From assembly GCA_016703785.1 (NCBI GenBank), contig JADJBM010000008.1, forward strand, positions 124,001-188,000: a stretch of 64,000 nt of DNA, read 5' to 3'. The translations under genes and the position numbers were made by a program. The DNA is from Betaproteobacteria bacterium. GTDB taxonomy: Bacteria > Pseudomonadota > Gammaproteobacteria > Burkholderiales > Rhodocyclaceae. The notes under the pieces are model-generated. The model did no database searches and had not been told where the DNA came from. It saw only the letters and a program-made list of their open reading frames with translations. Positions 27,012-35,512 of the stretch are shown piece after piece (the first letter of the stretch is position 1; each line of letters starts with the position of its first letter).

Positions 27012-29873
27012 TCATGTACGCCCAAAGGCTCTTGCGCTCTTCCTGCCCGGGATAGGGTTGAGCGGGGCGAACTGAGGCAAGGATGTCTGCGCCGTCTCGC
27101 CGGGACTGACTTTCGAAATGCGCACGCGCACGTCGTACCAGGCCGCCTGGCCGGTGACGGGATCGGAGTTGCTGATGCGCCCGGCTCCCTCCGGCAACTC
27201 CTCGGAAATGACATGGTTGAGCAGGAAGCCCAGCTTCGACTCGTTCGCGTCGGGCGTCAGGTTCCAGGCGCCGGCCGCCTTGCCGATGGCGTTCCAGGTC
27301 CACACCGTGCCCGGCTCCACTGCCTCCGAATGGCGCGCCATGCAACGCACCTTGCCCCACTGCGACTCGACCCAGATCCAGTCGTCGTCGGCGATGCCGG
27401 CCAGCCGCGCCGTGCGCGCATTGATGAACAGATAGTTGTGCGCGTGGATTTGCCGCAACCAGGCGTTCTGCGAATCCCACGAGTGATACATCGCCATCGG
27501 CCGCTGCGTCACCGCGGCGAGCGGGTACTTGTGCGTGTCGGTCGCCTGCACTTCGAGCGGGTCGAAGTAGAAGGGCAGCGGATCGAAATAGGTCTCGATG
27601 CGCTGCTTCAGGTGCTCGGGCGGCTTGCGCGTGATGCCCTTGCCCTGCGCGGCGAGGCGGAACTTCTGCAGCACCTCGGAATACAGGTGGATGAGGATCG
27701 GCTCGGCATAGCGCGTGATGCGGCTGCGCTGCGACCACTCGAGGTAGCCCTGGTTCCAGTTGCGCATGTACTGATAGGAGCGCGGCAATTCGTGGTGGTA
27801 GACGCAGTTGTTGGCCGCGTACATCTCCCACTGGCGCGGATTCGGTTCGCCGCGCATGAATTTCTCGCCACCCTTGCCGCGCCAGCCGGCAAGAAAGCCG
27901 ATGCCCGAGCCGGGCTCGGTCTCGTAGTTGGTGACGAAATCAGGGTAGTCGCGATACTTGCGCGTGCCATCCTTCTTGACGAACACCGGCAGCTTCAGGC
28001 GCGTGCCCAGCTCGATCAGCACTTCCTGGAAGGGCTTGCATTCGCCGGTCGGCGGCAGCACAGGGATACGCACCGAGTCCACCGGCCCGTCGAACTCGGA
28101 GATCGGCCGGTCGAGCATGGACATCACGTCGTGCCGCTCGAGGTAGGTCGTGTCCGGGAGCACCAGGTCGGCGAACGCCGTCATCTCCGACTGGAAAGCG
28201 TCGCACACCACGATAAAGGGAATCTTGTATTCGCCCTGCTCATCCTTGTCACTGACTTTGTCATTCAACATCTTCCGCACCTCCGCCGTGTTCATGGTGG
28301 AGTTCCACGCCATGTTGGCCATGAAAATGAGCAGGGTGTCGATGCGGTAGGGGTCGCCGCGCCAGGCGTTGGTGATGACGTTGTGCATGAGGCCATGCAC
28401 CGACAGCGGATACTCCCAGGAGAAGGCCTTGTCGATGCGCACCGGCTTGCCGTCCTCATCGACGAACAAATCGTCCGGCTCGGCCGGCCAGCCCAGCGCC
28501 ATGCCGTCGAGTGGATGGTTCGGCTGCACGGCCAGCGGCGTGTTCGGCGTCTTGGCGCAGGGCGGGATCGGGCGCGGAAACGGCGCCTTGTGGCGGAAGC
28601 CGCCCGGCCGGTCGATGGTGCCGAGCAGCGACATCAGGATGGCCAGCGCGCGGATGGTGTGGAAACCGTTGGAATGCGCCGCCAGGCCGCGCATGGCATG
28701 GAAGGCCACCGGGTTGCCGGTGACGGTGTCGTGCTCCTTGCCCCAGGAGTCGGTCCACGCGATGGGCAGCTCGATCTTCTGGTCGCGCGCGGTGACGCCC
28801 ATCTCGTAGGCGAGGCGCTTGATCGTCGCGGCCGGAATGCCGGTCAGCCCCTCGGCCCACTCGGACGTGTAGTCCTTCACCCGATCGGCGAGCAGCTGGA
28901 AGGACGGCTTCACCGGCGTGCCGTCGGAGAGCGTGAACTCGCCCAGCAGGAACGGATCGCAGCCCTCGGTATGCGTGATCACCGCCTTGTTGCTCGCGCG
29001 GTCCCACCACAGCTTGTTCTGCGGATCGAAGCAGCCCTCCTCCTCCGGCACTTCGGTGCGCAGGAACATGCCGAACTCGTCGCTCTTCTCGTCGAGGTTC
29101 ACCAACTGGCCGGCATTGGTGTAGCGCACCAGGAAGTCGCGGTCGTAGAGGCCCTGCGCGATGATCTCGTGGATGATCGCCAGCAGCAGCGCGCCGTCGG
29201 TGCCCGGGCGGATCGGCACCCATTCGTCGGCGATGGCCGAATAGCCGGTGCGCACCGGGTTGATGGAGACGAAGCGGCCGCCGTTCCTCTTGAATTTCGA
29301 GATGGCGATCTTGAGGGGGTTCGAGTGATGGTCCTCGGCGGTGCCGATCATGACGAAGAGCTTGGCGCGGTCGAGGTCCGGCCCGCCGAACTCCCAGAAG
29401 GAGCCGCCGATGGTGTAGATCATGCCGGCCGCCATGTTCACCGAACAAAAGCCGCCGTGCGCCGCGTAATTCGGCGTGCCGAACTGCCGCGCGAAGAGGC
29501 CGGTCAGTGCCTGCATCTGGTCGCGGCCGGTGAACAGGGCGAATTTTTTCGGGTCGGTGGCGCGGATTTTCGCCAGGCGCTCGGAAAGAATGGAGAAGGC
29601 CTGCTCCCACGAGATGGCCTCGAACTCGCCGGCGCCGCGCTCGCTGCCCTGCTTGCGCAACAGCGGCCTGGTCAGCCGCGCCGGCGAATACTGCTTCATG
29701 ATGCCGGAACTGCCCTTGGCGCAGATCACGCCCTGGTTGAGCGGATGGTCCGGGTTGCCGTCGATGTAGCGCACCTGCCCGTCGACCAGATGCACGCGGA
29801 TGCCGCAGCGGCAGGCGCACATGTAGCAGGTGGTTTTCTTCACCTCCTGCACGGATGGGGTCGGCACGGACAT
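27012..29873 (-). CDS. soeA: SoeA molybdopterin subunit of cytoplasmic sulfite dehydrogenase
   Basis: SoeA is the molybdenum catalytic subunit that oxidises sulfite to sulfate on the cytoplasmic side. The protein of about 953 residues starts KKTTCYMCACRCGIRVHLVD, with the CxxC-x3-C group for the N-terminal [4Fe-4S] cluster, followed by the molybdopterin oxidoreductase core and dinucleotide-binding C-terminal domain. It has no twin-arginine signal, unlike periplasmic relatives. I prefer ATG 29873 over TTG 29897. As read it ends IPGRKSARAFGRT at 27012. One extra G near 27049 would instead give QEERKSLWAYMTGAKK, ending at 26995 in an ATGA overlap with soeB, so the C-terminus here is probably shifted. 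It carries ACTGACTTTCG at 27105-27115. Confidence 0.93.
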   Translation of the reverse strand: MSVPTPSVQEVKKTTCYMCACRCGIRVHLVDGQVRYIDGNPDHPLNQGVICAKGSSGIMKQYSPARLTRPLLRKQGSERGAGEFEAISWEQAFSILSERLAKIRATDPKKFALFTGRDQMQALTGLFARQFGTPNYAAHGGFCSVNMAAGMIYTIGGSFWEFGGPDLDRAKLFVMIGTAEDHHSNPLKIAISKFKRNGGRFVSINPVRTGYSAIADEWVPIRPGTDGALLLAIIHEIIAQGLYDRDFLVRYTNAGQLVNLDEKSDEFGMFLRTEVPEEEGCFDPQNKLWWDRASNKAVITHTEGCDPFLLGEFTLSDGTPVKPSFQLLADRVKDYTSEWAEGLTGIPAATIKRLAYEMGVTARDQKIELPIAWTDSWGKEHDTVTGNPVAFHAMRGLAAHSNGFHTIRALAILMSLLGTIDRPGGFRHKAPFPRPIPPCAKTPNTPLAVQPNHPLDGMALGWPAEPDDLFVDEDGKPVRIDKAFSWEYPLSVHGLMHNVITNAWRGDPYRIDTLLIFMANMAWNSTMNTAEVRKMLNDKVSDKDEQGEYKIPFIVVCDAFQSEMTAFADLVLPDTTYLERHDVMSMLDRPISEFDGPVDSVRIPVLPPTGECKPFQEVLIELGTRLKLPVFVKKDGTRKYRDYPDFVTNYETEPGSGIGFLAGWRGKGGEKFMRGEPNPRQWEMYAANNCVYHHELPRSYQYMRNWNQGYLEWSQRSRITRYAEPILIHLYSEVLQKFRLAAQGKGITRKPPEHLKQRIETYFDPLPFYFDPLEVQATDTHKYPLAAVTQRPMAMYHSWDSQNAWLRQIHAHNYLFINARTARLAGIADDDWIWVESQWGKVRCMARHSEAVEPGTVWTWNAIGKAAGAWNLTPDANESKLGFLLNHVISEELPEGAGRISNSDPVTGQAAWYDVRVRISKVSPGETAQTSLPQFAPLNPIPGRKSARAFGRT

Positions 29874-29928
29874 GGCTGGAATGGGTTGGGAGGCCAATAT
29901 ATTAGGGATTGTTTATATTCTTCGTACT

Positions 29929-30006
29929 TTACGCTAAGTCCTCAAGCCAATTGTTTTTATTTAACTATAAGTAGCGCGGTCTTGAGTAACTTATGGCTTA
30001 GTGTAA
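29929..30006. promoter_or_regulatory. Two-part dyad in the divergent soeA/30053 promoter region
   Basis: TTACGCTAAG followed by CTCAAG on the left is mirrored on the right by CTTGAG and CTTAGTGTAA. The outer arms match at nine of ten positions and the inner six perfectly, but the gaps within the arms differ (2 against 10 bases). The region is unusually A/T-rich for this genome. It is a plausible operator for divergent control of soeABC and the gene at 30053. Confidence 0.4.
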
Positions 30007-30052
30007 GCTGGGATGCTGGATACTGCGGTTCTCAGGATAGTAGGTTTCTCCC

Positions 30053-30448
30053 ATGAGCGACATCCCCGGATTCAGCCCCGCCGAACGGCGCGCCATCGAG
30101 GCCGCAATGATCTATCGCTACGGCCAGTTGGTCGAGCTGCAGGAAGCGGACGTCGAGGTTCGCCTCGTCCCTGGCAGCGAAGCGCTCACCACCGTGCCGG
30201 GCATCTATTGGAACGAGCGCAATGTGCAGTTCGTCGTCTGCAAGCTCGGCGACACGCGCTACCGCTCCTATTTCTTCTACAGCGAGGACAAGCAGTACCG
30301 CATCGGCGAGCAGGACTACGATGTCATCGAGGACTGCGTGCGCAACCTGTTGCAGCTGCAGGTCGACCACGACGCCAAGCGCCGCGCCATCATGTCCAAT
30401 CCGGGGCTCGGCGTGGACGACGACTACCACGGGCCCATCGTGGTCTGA
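30053..30448 (+). CDS. Conserved-looking hypothetical protein
   Basis: The 131-residue soluble protein begins MSDIPGFSPAERRAIEAAM. It is rich in charged and aromatic residues (YFFYSEDKQYRIGEQDYDVI) and has no signal peptide, membrane span or recognised motif. Codon use matches its neighbours, so I take it as real. It is divergent from soeA and lies upstream of the phosphoesterase and qmo genes, which may link it to sulfur metabolism. I do not recognise the family. Confidence 0.7.
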   Translation: MSDIPGFSPAERRAIEAAMIYRYGQLVELQEADVEVRLVPGSEALTTVPGIYWNERNVQFVVCKLGDTRYRSYFFYSEDKQYRIGEQDYDVIEDCVRNLLQLQVDHDAKRRAIMSNPGLGVDDDYHGPIVV

Positions 30449-30456
30449 TTCACCCG

Positions 30457-31173
30457 ATGACTTTGGAAAGGGCGCGCCAGATGCTGCAGGCCCAGGCCGG
30501 CTTCGGCGGCGGCTACAGCGCCAACGGCGCCCGCCTCGTGCTGGCCGAAGTGGGCGGCGGGGCGCTGATCGCCGAACTGGAACGGGGCGCCCGGCTTGCG
30601 GGGGGGACTTCTCCTCTAAGCTGGAAGGCGCGGGGGCCACACATCTCCATGAAAATCTGCATCGTCTCCGACAGCCACGACCGCGGCCCCATGCTGGGCG
30701 CCGCCGTCGAGGAAGCCAAGTCCCTCGGCGTCGAGGCCGTCCTCCATTGCGGCGACATCATCGGCCCGAACACCCTGAAGCCCCTGCTCAAGCTCGGCCT
30801 GCAGACGCACGTCATCCACGGCAACAACCTCGGCGATTTCACCGCCATCTGCCAGATGGCCACGCGCTCCAACGGCCTGCTGCACTACCACGGCGGCGAT
30901 GCCTCGCTCGAACTGGGCGGGCGCAGGATTTTCCTGGTGCACTATCCGCACTACGGCCAGGCCATGGCCTGCACCGGGGATTACGATCTGGTCTGCTGCG
31001 GCCACAGCCACAAGCCTGACATCGTGCGACAACCCAACGTAAAGGGCGGCGAAACCTGGCTGGTCAATCCGGGCACCGTAGCCGGCCTCGGCGCGCCGGC
31101 CGCGACCTGGGTACTGGGCGACCTGGCAACGATGACCTTCTCCGTTCGCCCCCTGATCATGTCGACCGTTTGA
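30457..31173 (+). CDS. YfcE/MJ0936-type metallophosphoesterase with N-terminal extension
   Basis: From ATG 30649 the protein MKICIVSDSHDRGPML is a small calcineurin-like phosphodiesterase of about 174 residues. Metal ligands are visible in SDSHDR, CGDIIGPN, HGNN, HYPHYGQ and CGHSHKPD. In the same frame, 64 codons upstream (ATG 30457), lies a separate-looking helical segment beginning MTLERARQMLQAQAGFGGGY. The two parts are joined through a seven-G run at 30600-30606: loss of one G would end the first part at a TAA before the phosphoesterase ATG. It may therefore be two genes, a small unknown protein and the phosphoesterase. The substrate is unknown. Confidence 0.75.
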   Translation: MTLERARQMLQAQAGFGGGYSANGARLVLAEVGGGALIAELERGARLAGGTSPLSWKARGPHISMKICIVSDSHDRGPMLGAAVEEAKSLGVEAVLHCGDIIGPNTLKPLLKLGLQTHVIHGNNLGDFTAICQMATRSNGLLHYHGGDASLELGGRRIFLVHYPHYGQAMACTGDYDLVCCGHSHKPDIVRQPNVKGGETWLVNPGTVAGLGAPAATWVLGDLATMTFSVRPLIMSTV

Positions 31174-31192
31174 CCCCACCGACTGCGGTGGT

Positions 31193-31206
31193 TTGATTTG
31201 CGTCAA
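31193..31206. promoter_or_regulatory. FNR-type box upstream of qmoA
   Basis: TTGATTTGCGTCAA matches the FNR/Anr consensus TTGAT-N4-ATCAA at nine of ten fixed positions. It lies about 127 bases before the qmoA ATG. The same class of site, perfect, lies upstream of sat. Confidence 0.5.
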
Positions 31207-31332
31207 GCTTCCCAGTAAATCGCGATTGAGACTTTCAATCTGCGCATAGGGAAATTGAGACGGAAATCGACGCGCGATTGATTAGAATTCACTACTGCTC
31301 TTCAACAGATCAATAAGTTCCCGGGAGGCTCG

Positions 31333-34300
31333 ATGTCAGCATCCATCGCTACCAACCAGACGATTCTCGTCGTGGGCGGCGGCATCTCCGGCATGACCGC
31401 GGCGCTCGAAGCCGCCGAATGCGGCAAGCAGGTCATCCTCGCTGAAAAGCTGCCGACGCTCGGCGGCCGCACGGCGCTGCTCTACCGCTACTTTCCCAAG
31501 ATGTGCCATCCGGTATGCGGCCTGGAAATCAACCTGCGCCGCCTCAAGGGCAACCGCAACGTGCGCGTCCTGACGATGGCGGAGGTGTCGGCCATCAGCG
31601 GCACGCGCGGCGACTACACCGCCACGCTGAAGATCGCCCCGCGCTACGTCAACGAGAAATGCACCGCCTGCGGCGACTGCAGCAACGCCGTCTCCGCCGA
31701 AATCCCGAATCCCTTCAACTACGGCCTCGACAAGATGAAGGCCGCCTACCTGCCGCACGGCATGGCCTACCCGCAGCGCTATGTGCTCGACCCCTCCATC
31801 ATCGGCACACCCGACGGCGAAGCAGCCAAGGCCGCCTGCAAGGTCGGCGCCATCGACCTCGGCATGCAGGAAGAGACGATCGAGCTGAAGGTCGGCGCCG
31901 TGGTCTGGGCCACCGGCTGGAAGCCCTACGACGCGGCGAAGATCCAGCCCTACGGCTACGACCGCTTCGCCAACGTCATCACCTCCGTCGAGTTCGAGCG
32001 CATGTGCGACCCGCACGGCCCGACCGGCGGCAAGATCCTGCGCCCCTCCGACGGCAAGGAGGCGAAGAACGTCGCCTTCATCCAGTGCGCCGGCTCTCGC
32101 GACGAGAACCACCTGCGCCACTGCTCGCGCATCTGCTGCATGGCCTCACTCAAGCAGACGCAGTACGTGCGCGAGGCCTGGGGCGACGAGGGTAAATCCA
32201 CGATCTACTACATCGACATCCGCGCCATCGACCGCTTCGAGGATTTCTACCAGATGGTGCAGCGCGATTCGACCGTCAGCTTCGTCAAGTCGAAGGTGGC
32301 GAAGATCGTGCAGGACGAGAAGACCGGTGACGTGGTGCTGCACGGCGTGGACACCGAGGGCTACAACCGCTACGCGACGCCGCATGACCTCGCCGTGCTG
32401 GCGGTCGGCATGGAGCCGTCGATCAAGGGCGTCAGCCTGCCGGCCGACATCGTGCTCGACTCGAGCGGCTTCATCGAGACTGCTGGCGACGGCATGTTCA
32501 GCGCCGGCTGCGCGACCAACGCCCTCGACGTCAATCGCGCCGTGCAGAACGCCACGGCGGCATCCCTGCGCGCGATTCAAGTGATCAATAAAACAGCCGG
32601 CACGGAGGCGGCGGGGGGGGCGGCTCGAATGGGAGGCAGCATAATGGCCGAAATGAAAACAGCAGCGTACATCTGCTCGGGCTGCGGCATCGGCGAGCGC
32701 GTCAGCACGGCGCAGATGGCGAAGATCGCGCAGAAGGAAGGCAAGATGGCCCTCGTGCGCGAGCACGCCTGCCTGTGCGACGAATCCGGTGTGCAGACCA
32801 TCAAGGACGACCTCGAGAAGGAAGCCGTCACCCACATCGTCATCGCCGCCTGCTCGCGCCGCGCCAAGACTGAGGCATTCAATTTCCCGACGGTCGCCAT
32901 GGCGCGCGCCAACATCCGCGAAGGCGTCATCTGGAGCCAGCCGGACGACCCCGAGCACGCCGAGACCACGCAGGAGATGGCCGACGACTACGTGCGCATG
33001 GGCTGCGCCGAAGTGAAGAAGATGAAGGTGCCGGAAGGCAATCCGAACCGCGCCACCAACCGCCGCATCCTCGTCGTCGGCGGCGGCGTCTCCGGCATGA
33101 CCTCGGCGCTGGAAATGGCCGAAGCCGGCTACGACACCGTGCTGGTCGAGAAATCCGGCGCCCTCGGCGGCTGGGCCGCCCAGCTTGTCAAGCGCGTGCC
33201 CTCGAAGCAACCCTATGCCGACCCCGCCGACACCGGCGTGGCGGAACTGGCTGCCCGGGTCGCCGCCCACCCGCGCATCACGCTGCACCTGAACTCGACC
33301 ATCGCCCAGACCAATGGCGCGCCCGGCCGCTTCTCCATCGACATCGCGCAGGAATCCGGCGCCACGGTCACCGAAGAAGTCGGCGCCCTCATCCAGGCCA
33401 CCGGCTTCACGCCCTACGACATGATGAAGCTGCCGGAACTCGGCGCCGGCAAGAGCCCGAACGTGGTCGACCAGCTCGGCCTGGAGAAGCTGGTGAAGGC
33501 GGCGAACGGCGGTGCAGTCAAGCGCCCCGCCGACGGCGGCGAAGTCAAAAGCGTGGTCTTCATCCAGTGCGCCGGCCAGCGGGACGAGGCGCAGGAAACC
33601 GAAGGCCGCCACCTGCCCTACTGCTCCGGCCACTGCTGCGCCACCAGCATCAAGCAGGCCATGTACTTCAAGGACGCCAACCCCGACATCGACACGATGG
33701 TGATGTACACCGACCTGCGCGTGCCGGGCACCGGCGAGGATTTCTACCGCAGCGGGCAGCAGAAGGGCGTCACCTTCACCAAGGGCAAGACGTCCTCCGT
33801 GGAAGCGGCCGGAAACACCTGCAAGGTCAGCTTCAAGGACCTCATCCTCAACGAGGACGCGACGATCGAGGCCGACCTGGTCGTGCTCGCCACCGGCATG
33901 GTGGCCAACTCCGGCGTGGACATCGACATCCCGGAGGAAGATGTCGCAAAAATGGAAACGAAGCCGATTTCCATCCTCAACCTGAACTACCGCCAGGGCA
34001 AGGACATGCCGCAGCTGAAGAGCGGCTTCACCGATTCGCACTTCATCTGTTTCCCCTACGAGACGCGCCGCACCGGCATCTACGCCGCCGGCCCCGTGCG
34101 CCGGCCGATGGACATGACGCAGGCCATCGAGGACGCCACCGGCGCCGCCATGAAGGCCATCCAGGCGGTGGAGAACGCCAGCCTCGGTCGCGCCGCGCAT
34201 CCGCGTTCGGGCGACCTTTCCTACCCGATCGTTCGGCTGGAAGGCTGCACCCAGTGCAAACGCTGCACGGTGGAGTGCCCCTTTGGCGCCATCGACGAGG

Positions 34301-34872
34301 ACGAGAAGCGCTTCCCGGTCTTCAACGAGTCGCGCTGCCGCCGCTGCGGCACCTGCATGGGCGCCTGCCCGGTGCGCGTCATCTCCTTCGAGAACTACTC
34401 GGTGGACACCGTCGGCATGCAGATCAAGGCAGTCGACATGCCCGACGAATTCTCCGAGAAGCCGCGCATCCTCATCCTCGCCTGCGAGAACGACGCCTAC
34501 CCGGCGCTCGACATGGCGGGCCTGCAGCGCAAAGCCTACTCCGCCTTCGTGCGCGCCATTCCGGTGCGCTGCCTCGGCTCGGTGAACACCATCTGGATCA
34601 CCGATGCGCTCAACGGCGGCTGGGACGGCGTCATGATGATGGGCTGCAAGAAGGGCGACGATTACCAGTGCCACTTCGTCAAGGGCTCGGAAATGGCCAG
34701 CTACCGCATGAGCAAGGTGGACGACACGCTCAAGCAGATGGGTCTGGAGACCGAGCGCGTGGCGAGCTACGAGGTCGCCATCACCGACATCGAGCGCGTG
34801 CCCCAGCTGATCAACGAGTACGCCGAGAAGATCAAGGAAATCGGCATGAGCCCCATGAAGGGCTTCGCCTGA
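31333..34872 (+). CDS. qmoA-qmoB: QmoA and QmoB-type flavoproteins in one open frame
   Basis: The 1179-codon frame holds two HdrA-like flavoproteins. Residues 1 to about 430 are QmoA: FAD site VVGGGISGMTAALEAAE, then CGLEINLRRLKG and CTACGDC. From residue 438 (ATG 32644, MAEMKTAAYICSGCGIGER) it is QmoB of 742 residues: a second FAD site (VVGGGVSGMTSALEMAE), two [4Fe-4S] groups (CTQCKRCTVECP and CRRCGTCMGACP), and an MvhD-like C-terminus with MMMGCKKGDDYQC. Qmo passes electrons between the quinone pool and APS reductase; in sulfur oxidisers it probably accepts them from AprBA. The join contains eight G; one G fewer would separate the genes with a TAATG overlap. A SD-like GGGAGG precedes the internal ATG, so two proteins may be made. 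Confidence 0.9.
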   Translation: MSASIATNQTILVVGGGISGMTAALEAAECGKQVILAEKLPTLGGRTALLYRYFPKMCHPVCGLEINLRRLKGNRNVRVLTMAEVSAISGTRGDYTATLKIAPRYVNEKCTACGDCSNAVSAEIPNPFNYGLDKMKAAYLPHGMAYPQRYVLDPSIIGTPDGEAAKAACKVGAIDLGMQEETIELKVGAVVWATGWKPYDAAKIQPYGYDRFANVITSVEFERMCDPHGPTGGKILRPSDGKEAKNVAFIQCAGSRDENHLRHCSRICCMASLKQTQYVREAWGDEGKSTIYYIDIRAIDRFEDFYQMVQRDSTVSFVKSKVAKIVQDEKTGDVVLHGVDTEGYNRYATPHDLAVLAVGMEPSIKGVSLPADIVLDSSGFIETAGDGMFSAGCATNALDVNRAVQNATAASLRAIQVINKTAGTEAAGGAARMGGSIMAEMKTAAYICSGCGIGERVSTAQMAKIAQKEGKMALVREHACLCDESGVQTIKDDLEKEAVTHIVIAACSRRAKTEAFNFPTVAMARANIREGVIWSQPDDPEHAETTQEMADDYVRMGCAEVKKMKVPEGNPNRATNRRILVVGGGVSGMTSALEMAEAGYDTVLVEKSGALGGWAAQLVKRVPSKQPYADPADTGVAELAARVAAHPRITLHLNSTIAQTNGAPGRFSIDIAQESGATVTEEVGALIQATGFTPYDMMKLPELGAGKSPNVVDQLGLEKLVKAANGGAVKRPADGGEVKSVVFIQCAGQRDEAQETEGRHLPYCSGHCCATSIKQAMYFKDANPDIDTMVMYTDLRVPGTGEDFYRSGQQKGVTFTKGKTSSVEAAGNTCKVSFKDLILNEDATIEADLVVLATGMVANSGVDIDIPEEDVAKMETKPISILNLNYRQGKDMPQLKSGFTDSHFICFPYETRRTGIYAAGPVRRPMDMTQAIEDATGAAMKAIQAVENASLGRAAHPRSGDLSYPIVRLEGCTQCKRCTVECPFGAIDEDEKRFPVFNESRCRRCGTCMGACPVRVISFENYSVDTVGMQIKAVDMPDEFSEKPRILILACENDAYPALDMAGLQRKAYSAFVRAIPVRCLGSVNTIWITDALNGGWDGVMMMGCKKGDDYQCHFVKGSEMASYRMSKVDDTLKQMGLETERVASYEVAITDIERVPQLINEYAEKIKEIGMSPMKGFA
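32613..32646 (+). promoter_or_regulatory. Eight-G tract, Shine-Dalgarno and internal start at the qmoA/qmoB junction
   Basis: G8 (32613-32620) is followed by GGGAGG (32631-32636) and ATG (32644-32646). With seven G, the upstream frame would stop at TAA 32642-32644, overlapping the ATG as TAATG. The site decides whether QmoA and QmoB are one chain or two. Confidence 0.7.
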
Positions 34873-34883
34873 GGAGCGAGGAC

Positions 34884-35498
34884 ATGAGCGAACAAGCAAC
34901 TGCCCGCTACACCAACGACTTCCTCAAGGAGGTCGAAAAGAACGTCGAGGAAGGCCACTGGGTCAAGATGTGCATGCAGTGCGGCGTCTGCGCCGGCTCC
35001 TGCCCGCTCGGCTCGGCCTGGGAACATCCGCCGCAGGAAATCTTCATGATGATCCGCGCCGGCAAGCGCGAGGAAGTGCTCACCTCCGACTCGATGTGGA
35101 TGTGCACCTCCTGCTACAACTGCATGGTGCGCTGCCCTCGCCAGTTGCCGATCACCCACATCATGCACGGCCTCGCCAACTACGCCCACCGCCTCGGCCT
35201 GGCGCCGAAAGGCCAGCCGACGCGCGAGACCGCCACACTGTTCTGGAACAACCTGATCAAGAAGGGCCGCGTCAACGAACTGACGTTCTCGCTCGCCCTC
35301 TACTTCAAGGACGGTTTCGTGCAGGGCATCAAGAACGCGCTCAACATGCAGTCCATCGGGCTCGGTCTGGTCATGGCCAAGCGCCTCAACCCGATGGAAA
35401 TCCTCGGCGGCCACGGCGTCAAGGACCAGGCCGGCCTCAAGGCGATGATCGCCAAGGCGCGCGAGATCGAGGACCGCAAAAAAGGCTTCAGCGCCTGA
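34884..35498 (+). CDS. hdrC: HdrC-like iron-sulfur protein
   Basis: The 204-residue protein starts MSEQATARYTNDFLKEVEKN, 11 bases after qmoB, with GAGGAGCGAGG as ribosome-binding site. Two [4Fe-4S] cysteine groups are visible: CMQCGVCAGSCPLG and CTSCYNCMVRCP. There is no membrane-anchored heme domain, so this is a soluble HdrC and not a QmoC. With HdrB it should link QmoAB to another electron acceptor. QmoAB paired with HdrBC in place of QmoC is known from Gram-positive sulfate reducers. Confidence 0.9.
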   Translation: MSEQATARYTNDFLKEVEKNVEEGHWVKMCMQCGVCAGSCPLGSAWEHPPQEIFMMIRAGKREEVLTSDSMWMCTSCYNCMVRCPRQLPITHIMHGLANYAHRLGLAPKGQPTRETATLFWNNLIKKGRVNELTFSLALYFKDGFVQGIKNALNMQSIGLGLVMAKRLNPMEILGGHGVKDQAGLKAMIAKAREIEDRKKGFSA

Positions 35499-35512
35499 CG
35501 GAGAGACAGAAA

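Noticed and set aside
26916..30056. A 1046-codon plus-strand open frame opposite soeA/soeB
   Set aside because: It is the antisense shadow of clear soeA and soeB genes; stop codons are rare in such frames in GC-rich DNA, and its protein has no recognisable domain.
32146..34899. A 917-codon minus-strand frame opposite qmoB
   Set aside because: Antisense shadow with a composition dominated by H, A, G, V and R and no family; the plus-strand flavoprotein motifs are decisive.
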